Of a stretch of DNA of 5,530 nucleotides, positions 1 through 5,257 are shown piece after piece. The notes under the pieces are model-generated. The model saw only the letters and a program-made list of their open reading frames with translations. It was not told the DNA's origin and did no database searches. Every line of letters starts with the position of its first letter. The stretch's first letter is position 1. Origin of the DNA: Kiritimatiellia bacterium (GTDB lineage: Bacteria > Verrucomicrobiota > Kiritimatiellia > SLAD01); NCBI GenBank assembly GCA_007134175.1, contig SLLF01000284.1, positions 1-5,530 of the forward strand, read 5' to 3'. The position numbers were made by a program, and so were the translations under genes.

Positions 1-1067
1 CTCGCTTCAAAGACGACCACACGTTGGTCGTGACCCAACCGGATGGCGGCGAAGAAACCGTATCCTTTGACCAGGCGATCATCGCTACCGGTTCGCGGCC
101 GACGGCTATCCCTGCGTTCCAGCTCGATTCTGACCGGATCTGGGATTCAACCGCGGCACTTGAGCTGGCCGAGGTGCCGAAAAAGCTGCTGGTGATCGGC
201 GGTGGCTACATCGGCCTGGAAATGGGGACGGTGTATGCCGCGTTGGGCGCGCGCGTCTCTGTGATTGAGATGACCGATGGCCTGTTGCCCGGTGCCGACC
301 GGGATTTGGTCAAGGTATTGGCCAAGCGCCTGGAGAAGAAGTTCGAATCCATACAGCTGCAGACCAAGGTGCTTTCCCTGAAGGAACAGAAGAACGGGAT
401 CAAGGTCACCTATGAGGGACCGGATAGTGATCAAGCCTCCCAATTGTTTGATCGCGTGCTCATCTCGGTGGGACGTACGCCGAATACAGCGGACTTGGGG
501 CTGGAAGCGGCCGGCCTGAAAGTAAATGAACGCGGGTTCATTCCCGTCGACGGCCAACGGCGCACGGCCGTGCCGCACATCTACGCCATCGGCGATGTGA
601 CCGGCGATCCGATGCTGGCGCACAAGGCCAGTCACGAAGGGATTGTGGCGGTGGAAGCGGCGCTAGGCAAGAAAACGGTTTTCGAGCCGCGCGCGATTCC
701 AGCGGTGGTCTTCACCGATCCGGAAATCGCCTGGGCCGGTTGCTCGGAGACGAGCGCTAAGGCCGACGACATCAAGGTCAAGGTGTCGCGCTTCACCTGG
801 AGCGCGTCCGGCCGGGCCATGTCGCTGGAGCGGACCGACGGCATAACCAAACTGCTCTGCGACCCGGATAGCGGCCGGATTCTGGGTGTCGGCATGGTGG
901 GTGTCGGTGCCGGCGAGCTGATTGCGGAAGGCACCCTGGCGATAGAGATGGGGGCCACGGCAGAGGATCTTAAGTTGACCATTCATGCCCATCCTACCTT
1001 GTCGGAAACCATGATGGAGGCGGGCGAGGCGTTTTACGGCAACGCGATCCACGCCATCCGGCGCTGA
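1..1067 (+). CDS. lpdA: Dihydrolipoyl dehydrogenase (E3), 5' end missing
   Basis: FAD-dependent E3 subunit that reoxidises the dihydrolipoyl groups of 2-oxo-acid dehydrogenase complexes (pyruvate, 2-oxoglutarate) or the glycine cleavage system and passes electrons to NAD+ in the cytoplasm. The frame is open to the left edge (first full codon at 3), so 354 residues are present of about 470. The missing N-terminus would hold the first FAD-binding glycine motif and the CxxxxC redox disulfide. Seen in the fragment, numbered from the first full codon: ATGSRP at 28-33, the NAD-binding GGGYIGLE at 66-73, the second FAD motif AIGD followed by MLAHKASHEG, and HAHPTLSE at 328-335 with the catalytic dyad H330/E335. 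The sequence follows E. coli Lpd closely (for example IWDSTAALEL and the GLEMGTVY segment), so it is the PDH-type E3. No other complex subunit is in view. A TTG at 24 is an internal codon, not a start. Confidence 0.97.
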   Translation, partial: RFKDDHTLVVTQPDGGEETVSFDQAIIATGSRPTAIPAFQLDSDRIWDSTAALELAEVPKKLLVIGGGYIGLEMGTVYAALGARVSVIEMTDGLLPGADRDLVKVLAKRLEKKFESIQLQTKVLSLKEQKNGIKVTYEGPDSDQASQLFDRVLISVGRTPNTADLGLEAAGLKVNERGFIPVDGQRRTAVPHIYAIGDVTGDPMLAHKASHEGIVAVEAALGKKTVFEPRAIPAVVFTDPEIAWAGCSETSAKADDIKVKVSRFTWSASGRAMSLERTDGITKLLCDPDSGRILGVGMVGVGAGELIAEGTLAIEMGATAEDLKLTIHAHPTLSETMMEAGEAFYGNAIHAIRR

Positions 1068-1079
1068 GTTCTATAGAAC
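1068..1079. repeat. 12-bp perfect palindrome directly after the lpdA stop
   Basis: GTTCTATAGAAC is identical to its own reverse complement and begins at the base after the lpdA TGA codon. It could be chance, part of a 3' end structure, or a protein-binding site. Nothing else in the window repeats it. It has no loop, so it would make a poor RNA hairpin. Confidence 0.5.
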
Positions 1080-1089
1080 AATCCCGTAG

Positions 1090-1109
1090 CCGCCGTCGTT
1101 AGACGGTGG
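1090..1109 (+). terminator. Hairpin in the convergent gap, possible weak or Rho-assisted terminator
   Basis: CCGCCGTC-GTTA-GACGGTGG forms an 8-bp stem with a 4-base loop. It includes one G:U pair when read as + strand RNA (an A:C mismatch at that place on the other strand, which favours the + direction). It starts 23 bases after the lpdA stop. The following bases, ATTCCTT, hold only a broken T run, so it is not a classical intrinsic terminator. The gap between the converging lpdA and esterase-like genes (1068-1174) holds nothing else except a 4-bp stem at 1139-1150 (GCCC-TCAC-GGGC). Confidence 0.35.
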
Positions 1110-1174
1110 ATTCCTTGGGTTCTGGGATCAGTTTCCACGCCCTCACGGGCACAGCTACAACAGGGTAAACGCCC

Positions 1175-2575
1175 CTAGCGATCAAGCGGCCGCAGCGCCC
1201 GGGTTTCGGCGAAGAAGAGGAAGGCGTCATAGCGGCGTGGCAAGATGGTGGGGACATAGTTCCCCAACCGTTCACGTTCCGGGTGGTAGACGACCCCTAT
1301 CGCCCGGTGGCCCACCACTTCCTGCAGGGGCCCCAGATCTTCCGCTTCATCAAAAAGGAAGAGCGTGGCGTCATCGGTCACCTGCTGCATCCAGTCCTCG
1401 GCGCTGCCGGGCCGCCCCGGCGGGACCGTCATCGTTTCCATGGCCCCGCCCCATTCGCGTCCGGCCTGCACCGTGCCGCGATGCGTGCCGAAGCCCACCG
1501 CCAACACCTGGTCAGCCCCTAGCCCTTGGCGGGCCAACTGGCCCATGTTGTACTGCCCCTGGTTCGTCATCGCCGTAGCCCGGGCATCACCGATATGGGT
1601 GTTATGCGCCCAGACCACCCCGCGCGCATCCGGGCCGTACCATTCCAATAAACGCTCGACCACGCCGTAGAAATGATCCACCCGCGCATTCCAGGAGGCG
1701 GGGCCGCCTTGAACCATCAGCCGGAAGTGGCGCTCGGCATTCTTGGCCACTTTGGTCAGCATCTTGGTCGACCAAACCTCGTAGCGGTCTTCCGGCGCCG
1801 CGTCCGCCAGAAGTGTCTGGAGCAAGGCGTACGCGGATGCCACCGCCTCGCTGCAATCGGCGTCCCCCAGCGCGACCGCACGGGCATACTGGTGCATGTT
1901 GCCGCGAAAGGGATCAAAACAAGCGTAGGCGCGTGTGACCACCTCCGCTCCGTCCGCATCCATTCCCTGTAAGCGGGCCACGGCCGCGTCCATCGCTTGT
2001 TCTTCGCCATAGACGTCAATCCCGTAGAAGCCAACCCGCTCTGCGCGCGGACGGTCGGCATTGAAGTCGCGCAACCACTCGATCAACTCGGCGGTTTCCT
2101 CGTTGGCCCACATCCAGGTCGGCCAGCGGGTAAACGTGGCCATGATCTCGCGGGCCGAGGCATACGGGGAGTCGAGATGTTTGGCGTATTGATTCAGTTT
2201 CCACAGGGTAACCCAGTCGCCTTCCACTGCAATGAAGTTGAATCCCTGCTCCTCGATAAGGCGCTCACTGATTGTTGCCCGCCAGAGATAGAATTCCGAC
2301 GTGCCATGAGAGGCCTCGCCCAACAGCACCAGTTGGGAATCCGCAGCCCTTGCCAAGAGGGGGTCCAAATCATCGGGGCCGCTCAGTGGGCGCGCGATGG
2401 AACGCAACACCGACACTGCGGGCGGTCGGGGTACCGCGTTATCCTGCAGCTCTGCCGCCGTATCCGCTGCATTACTGCAAGCGGCCATCAGCCACGCTAG
2501 GTAGCCCAGTGCCACGTGGCGGGGCCACCAGGCACGCCACCACCCACCCGAATCATTGCGCTGTGATGCGTGCAT
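1175..2575 (-). CDS. Erythromycin-esterase-family protein, predicted lipoprotein
   Basis: A 466-residue member of the EreA/EreC-like hydrolase family. The start is the ATG at 2575, because AAGGAGG lies 5 bases before it; an in-frame ATG at 2599 lies upstream of that ribosome site. The N-terminus has a Trp/Arg stretch, a hydrophobic segment (about 20-32) and Cys33 in LMAAC. This fits a lipoprotein signal, although Met at -3 is not ideal; Ser at +2 would favour the outer membrane. The catalytic-type residues are all present: GEASHG gives E87 and H90, VEGDW gives E118, and WAHNTHIGD gives H324 and H327. E87, H90 and E118 have the same spacing as E43, H46 and E74 of EreC. The C-terminus has the family's WGG..ETM.VPP, GNYVP and YDAFLFF segments. 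Many chromosomal members of this family do not act on macrolides, so the substrate is unknown and resistance should not be assumed. An envelope location fits the neighbouring AsmA-like gene, 75 bp upstream. Confidence 0.88.
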   Translation of the reverse strand: MHASQRNDSGGWWRAWWPRHVALGYLAWLMAACSNAADTAAELQDNAVPRPPAVSVLRSIARPLSGPDDLDPLLARAADSQLVLLGEASHGTSEFYLWRATISERLIEEQGFNFIAVEGDWVTLWKLNQYAKHLDSPYASAREIMATFTRWPTWMWANEETAELIEWLRDFNADRPRAERVGFYGIDVYGEEQAMDAAVARLQGMDADGAEVVTRAYACFDPFRGNMHQYARAVALGDADCSEAVASAYALLQTLLADAAPEDRYEVWSTKMLTKVAKNAERHFRLMVQGGPASWNARVDHFYGVVERLLEWYGPDARGVVWAHNTHIGDARATAMTNQGQYNMGQLARQGLGADQVLAVGFGTHRGTVQAGREWGGAMETMTVPPGRPGSAEDWMQQVTDDATLFLFDEAEDLGPLQEVVGHRAIGVVYHPERERLGNYVPTILPRRYDAFLFFAETRALRPLDR

Positions 2576-2580
2576 TGTAT

Positions 2581-2587
2581 CCTCCTT
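2581..2587 (-). promoter_or_regulatory. Strong Shine-Dalgarno site that fixes the esterase-like start
   Basis: On the minus strand this reads AAGGAGG, followed by five bases and then the ATG at 2575. It lies inside the longer reading frame that would start at the ATG at 2599, so the shorter protein is the likely product. It is the clearest ribosome-binding site in the window and suggests strong translation. Confidence 0.85.
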
Positions 2588-2604
2588 ATTGCATTGCATT
2601 CAGA

Positions 2605-2619
2605 CAGGCGAGACGCCTG
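2605..2619. repeat. Short palindromic element between AsmA-like and esterase-like genes
   Basis: CAGGCG-AGA-CGCCTG is a perfect 6-bp inverted repeat with a 3-base loop, followed on the + strand by CACCATA. It sits in the 75-bp gap between two co-directional genes. The pattern resembles short dispersed hairpin elements (GGCGAGACGCC followed by CACCA) that I recall from cyanobacterial and PVC genomes, but only one clear copy is in this window. It could trim or stabilise mRNA between the two genes. It has no T run, so it is not an intrinsic terminator. Confidence 0.5.
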
Positions 2620-2650
2620 CACCATAAAAGTCTGGCACGCATCTCACCGG

Positions 2651-3529
2651 TCAACGGTCCAGCAAGTTGCGGCGCAATTGTCGCAACTCGCGCTGCAGGT
2701 CTTTGGTCTCGTCATCCAGTTTACGGCCCAAGTCATCCAGATCGCCGTCGTGTTCCCTAACCGTTTCCGCAACAGCGCGCGTGTCAACGCGCTCCGAAAA
2801 GGCGTCGCTGAGCAGCTGCGGCACGAGGGCGAAGGCGAGGTCGGTCTGGAGGGCTTGTATGACTTCCTCCATGTTTTCAATATCGGTGAACGTCCGTTCG
2901 TAATTCAGGCGGTAGGTGCGCACGTGGGGAGCGGTGTCGCCCGGCTGCATTTCATGCAGTTCAAGCGTGCCCAACCGGAAGGTCAACTCGTCTATCGAGA
3001 CGTCCCTCGCCTGCCGCGCACGGCGTGTTGCCTTCGGTGGTTCAACGGGATCGGTACGGGCCATCGGGTCGGCAAAATCATCGCGCTCCGCCGACGGCGG
3101 CGGGGTCTCGGTTTCAGGCCGGGCGGCAGGGCGTTCGCGGCGGGGCTCACGCCGGGCTACCCCCCACTGCTGCGGGTTCAACGTTTCGCCTTCCCGCAAC
3201 ACCACGGTCACCTGCTCGATATCCAGTAACAGGTGGGGCAGCTCAACCACGGGACGGAACAGGCTGGCAAGGCGGTAGCGCAGATCGATGGCTTGAATAT
3301 GAATACGGGCGTCCAGCGGCCAATCCTCATGGCCGTCCAGATGTAGACCCGTGAGCGTGGCGCGCGACTGCCAGGGGCGCAGCCGAAGGGATTCCACTTC
3401 CGGTGTACCGCCCAAGTGGGTGACCAAGGCCGACTCAACCAACCGCTTGGCTAGCCGGTCCCTCAGCAGCCACAACCCGCCGCCCGCGACCAGCAACAAT
3501 ACCAGCAATGCGATAACAAAGCGTCTCAT
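2651..3529 (-). CDS. AsmA-like single-pass membrane protein with coiled-coil tail
   Basis: A 292-residue protein that I place in the AsmA/DUF748-like group by its N-terminal pattern; the exact role is not known. Residues 4-22 form one hydrophobic helix after Met-Arg-Arg, giving an inner-membrane anchor with the rest in the periplasm. Residues about 27-120 match the AsmA N-terminal design: a V.SLRLRPWQSRATLTGL stretch, then an I.AIDLRYRLASL segment, then a DIEQVTVVLR strand and an LN motif. Residues about 125-172 are a low-complexity Arg/Pro/Glu linker. A second strand-rich part (177-210) follows, then an amphipathic region and a charged heptad helix (263-292, leucines at 264, 267, 271, 278, 282, 285 and 289). 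AsmA-family proteins are linked to outer-membrane assembly and lipid transport, but most are much longer. The ribosome site is weak (GGAA, about ten bases before the ATG). It lies 42 bp after the HNH gene and 75 bp before the esterase-like gene, so the three may be co-transcribed. Confidence 0.75.
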   Translation of the reverse strand: MRRFVIALLVLLLVAGGGLWLLRDRLAKRLVESALVTHLGGTPEVESLRLRPWQSRATLTGLHLDGHEDWPLDARIHIQAIDLRYRLASLFRPVVELPHLLLDIEQVTVVLREGETLNPQQWGVARREPRRERPAARPETETPPPSAERDDFADPMARTDPVEPPKATRRARQARDVSIDELTFRLGTLELHEMQPGDTAPHVRTYRLNYERTFTDIENMEEVIQALQTDLAFALVPQLLSDAFSERVDTRAVAETVREHDGDLDDLGRKLDDETKDLQRELRQLRRNLLDR

Positions 3530-3571
3530 AATTCTTATTCCAAGGGTTATCCGTTCGAACGGCCCGCATCA

Positions 3572-4186
3572 TCACGGGTCCTGGCCCAACTCCACATTCC
3601 AGTAGGCCAAATCGATAAAATGCCTCCAGCTATGGTCCGGCGACTGGCGGAATTGGATCTCCAGAAACGGCCGCCAGCGCGGTTTGCGCGGGGGTTTGAG
3701 CAAGCGCATACCCGCTTCCTCCGGCGTGCGGCTGCCCTTGCGGTGATTGCACGGTACACAGCTGCAGACCACATTGGTCCACGTCGTCTTGCCGCCGCGC
3801 TGGCGGGGCACCACATGATCGATATTCAATTCCTGGCGGTCGAACTTACACCCGCAATATTGACAGGTGTCGTGATCGCGCTCGAACAGGTTGCTGCGTG
3901 TGAATTTCACCTCTTTGCGGGGAAAACGATCAAAAAACAGCAGCACGATGATCCGCGGGATTCGTATGCGGAACGCAATGGTATGCAGGCAGTCGGTGTC
4001 CTCGTGCCCCGCCGATAAATCGCGCCATTCGTCGAAGGAAAAGGTGTTGAATATCCCTGCATCCTCGTAGACGACCTGGGCGTGATCCGTGTAGAGCAGA
4101 CCCAGCGCCCGCTCCACGCTGCAGATGTTCACCGCCTGCCAGAGCCGGTTCAACACCAAAACATGATTGTGCCTGATAGCCGTCAT
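3572..4186 (-). CDS. Standalone HNH endonuclease
   Basis: A 204-residue HNH nuclease domain protein, probably a metal-dependent DNA nuclease in the cytoplasm; its target is unknown. I chose the ATG at 4186 because it gives the usual family N-terminus (HVLVLNRLWQAVN at 8-20) and because the longer TTG-started frame (4246) overlaps a promoter. A family-typical block at 73-99 (RIRIP..IVLLFFDR.PRKEVKFTR) leads into the nuclease core: zinc-type pairs C108/C111 (CQYC) and C143/C146 (CVPC), the DH motif D123-H124, RGG at 130-132, N138, and CNHRKG from 146. The C-terminus WRPFLE and YWNVELG is also typical of the family that I recall as widespread in Planctomycetes, Verrucomicrobia and Bacteroidetes. 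All key residues are present, so it should be active. No methylase, specificity subunit, intein or intron surrounds it, which argues against restriction-modification or homing and for a housekeeping or repair role (inference). Confidence 0.93.
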   Translation of the reverse strand: MTAIRHNHVLVLNRLWQAVNICSVERALGLLYTDHAQVVYEDAGIFNTFSFDEWRDLSAGHEDTDCLHTIAFRIRIPRIIVLLFFDRFPRKEVKFTRSNLFERDHDTCQYCGCKFDRQELNIDHVVPRQRGGKTTWTNVVCSCVPCNHRKGSRTPEEAGMRLLKPPRKPRWRPFLEIQFRQSPDHSWRHFIDLAYWNVELGQDP

Positions 4187-4217
4187 GGCGTTCCGTATTC
4201 CGCAAAGAATTGCCGGG

Positions 4218-4246
4218 AACCTATCACGCTGACGGCTTCCTGTCAA
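4218..4246 (-). promoter_or_regulatory. Sigma70-like promoter for the HNH gene
   Basis: On the minus strand a perfect -35 box TTGACA (4246-4241) is followed after exactly 17 bases by TAGGTT (4223-4218), which matches the -10 consensus at 3 of 6 positions. The predicted RNA start is near 4211, about 25 bases before the ATG at 4186. It lies between the hisF stop (4273) and the HNH start, so the HNH gene and the genes after it could be transcribed apart from hisF. Confidence 0.55.
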
Positions 4247-4272
4247 AGGCCAGGAGCGCCAAGCCGGTACCG

Positions 4273-5037
4273 TCAGGCGAGGCGCACGCCCTGCGACTGC
4301 AGGTAGGCTTTCAGATCGGCGATGGTGATGAGATTGAAATGGAAGACGGATGCGGCGAGCAGGATGCGGGCACCCGCTTGAACCGCCTCCAGAAAATGCT
4401 CCGGCTGGCCCGCCCCGCCGGAAGCGACGATTGTCGCTGCGGTATTGGACGCAAGTAAACGAATCAACGGCAGATCATAGCCCGTTTTGGCACCGTCACC
4501 CGCCTTGCTGGTAGGCAACAGCACCTTGACCCCATGAGCTTCAACCTGTTGAGCCCACTGCAACGCATCCACGCCGGTCGCGGTGCGGCCGCCATCGATA
4601 TAGACCTCGTACCCCGAGGGCAGTCCGGGATTGCGGTCCACGTCTATAGCCACCGTCACCCGGTCCGGTCCGAACGCATCCAGCAAAGCCGGGATCAACT
4701 CGGGCTTACGGAAGGCGGCGCTGCTGGTGGACACGCGATCCGCGCCGGACGCCAACACCATCCGAGCCGTTTCCAGATCGGCAATGCCCCCACCGACGGT
4801 GAATGGAATGGACGTGACCTCGGCCACTCGCCGGACGACCTCCAACAAGGTGCCCCGCCCTTCCACCGTCGCTTTGATGTCAAGCAGGGCGAGCTCGTCT
4901 GCCCCAGCCGCGCAATAGGCTTTGGCGCATTCAACCGGATCCCCGGCATCAACCAAGTCGACAAAATGGACCCCTTTGACCACCCGCCCCTCCTGCATAT
5001 CGAGGCATGGCATGATTTGAACAGGTATTTCCTTCAT
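4273..5037 (-). CDS. hisF: Imidazole glycerol phosphate synthase subunit HisF
   Basis: Cyclase subunit of the IGP synthase. It takes PRFAR plus ammonia delivered by the HisH glutaminase and forms imidazole glycerol phosphate and AICAR, linking histidine and purine synthesis. At 254 residues it is the normal length for a complete (beta/alpha)8 barrel. Seen: MPCLD with the catalytic D13, K21 in GRVVKG, TVGGGI at 80-85, VAIDVD with the catalytic D132, the phosphate-binding ASGGAG at 205-210, and AASVFHF at 228-234. Two loops differ from the usual family: VSTSS at 102-106 where VSINS/T is common (Asn replaced by S105), and TSKAGDGAK at 176-184 where TS.D.DGTK is common, keeping D181. I think this is a lineage sub-type, not decay. 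GAGAGG lies 8 bases before the ATG. No hisH, hisA or other his gene is next to it, so the pathway genes are scattered. Confidence 0.97.
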   Translation of the reverse strand: MKEIPVQIMPCLDMQEGRVVKGVHFVDLVDAGDPVECAKAYCAAGADELALLDIKATVEGRGTLLEVVRRVAEVTSIPFTVGGGIADLETARMVLASGADRVSTSSAAFRKPELIPALLDAFGPDRVTVAIDVDRNPGLPSGYEVYIDGGRTATGVDALQWAQQVEAHGVKVLLPTSKAGDGAKTGYDLPLIRLLASNTAATIVASGGAGQPEHFLEAVQAGARILLAASVFHFNLITIADLKAYLQSQGVRLA

Positions 5038-5045
5038 TGAGTTGG

Positions 5046-5051
5046 CCTCTC
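5046..5051 (-). promoter_or_regulatory. Ribosome-binding site of hisF
   Basis: Reads GAGAGG on the minus strand, with eight bases to the hisF ATG at 5037, a standard spacing. It supports this start codon over internal Met codons. Confidence 0.65.
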
Positions 5052-5100
5052 GTTTTGTGATTCGTCAGTCGTCATGCATTTTTTCATGGTTTGCCTGTAT

Positions 5101-5117
5101 GCTCCCCGCTTGGGAGC
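5101..5117. repeat. Inverted repeat in the hisF leader
   Basis: GCTCCC-CGCTT-GGGAGC is a perfect 6-bp stem with a 5-base loop, 63 bases before the hisF start. No T run follows on either strand and no run of His codons is seen, so it is not a his attenuator of the enteric type. It may be a leader hairpin or an operator. The rest of the 5038-5257 gap holds only the weak promoter and terminator candidates listed separately. Confidence 0.4.
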
Positions 5118-5148
5118 AGACCTCGATCACGGTATTAAGCTTCGGCTC

Positions 5149-5178
5149 CAAATAACCTGTCGTGCCATAAGTTTTCAA
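5149..5178 (-). promoter_or_regulatory. Weak candidate promoter for hisF
   Basis: On the minus strand TTGAAA (5178-5173, 5 of 6 matches to the -35 consensus) is followed after 18 bases by TATTTG (5154-5149, 3 of 6 matches). It is the best pair I could find in the gap before hisF and would leave a leader of about 105 bases that contains the 5101-5117 hairpin. The support is thin. Confidence 0.2.
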
Positions 5179-5210
5179 AAAGGTCGGACAGGCTCATGTT
5201 CTCGCCTACC
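5177..5210 (-). terminator. Possible terminator of the gene ending at 5258
   Basis: As minus-strand RNA, the arms 5210-5204 and 5193-5187 can form a 7-bp stem (two G:U pairs) with a 10-base loop. Five U residues (5181-5177) follow after a 5-base gap. The T run lies farther from the stem than is usual, so this is a weak call. It is in the right place, between the end of the secreted-protein gene and the hisF leader. Confidence 0.3.
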
Positions 5211-5257
5211 TCTAATCGATGGTCGAGTAAATTATGACGCTGAGAGACGAACCCGCG

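Noticed and set aside
147..635. Open frame of 162 codons on the - strand
   Set aside because: It is antisense to lpdA and has no recognisable motif.
1997..2500. Open frame of 167 codons on the + strand
   Set aside because: It is antisense to the esterase-like gene, with no family signature.
1175..2575. Macrolide resistance gene
   Set aside because: Family membership does not show substrate; the protein is lipoprotein-like, chromosomal in setting, with no mobile or resistance context.
2576..2599. Esterase-like protein starting at the ATG at 2599
   Set aside because: A strong AAGGAGG lies between that ATG and the ATG at 2575, so the downstream start is the likely one.
2570..3229. Open frame of 219 codons on the + strand
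   Set aside because: It lies opposite the AsmA-like gene, starts inside the neighbouring gene's 5' end and shows no recognisable domain; it is a shadow of GC-rich coding DNA.
3572..4186. Homing or restriction-modification endonuclease
   Set aside because: There is no intron, intein, methylase or specificity gene nearby, and the non-core blocks look like a conserved chromosomal family.
4187..4246. Longer HNH protein starting at TTG 4246
   Set aside because: The TTG is part of a TTGACA -35 box, and the family N-terminus begins at the ATG at 4186.
4273..4297. Second copy of the CAGGCGAGACGCCTG repeat at the hisF 3' end
   Set aside because: The similarity (CAGGCGAGGCG then GCCCTGC) is partial, with extra bases in the loop, and lies in the hisF coding end; chance is more likely.
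4534..5040. Open frame of 168 codons on the + strand
   Set aside because: It is fully antisense to hisF, whose motifs are clear; the frame is a shadow.
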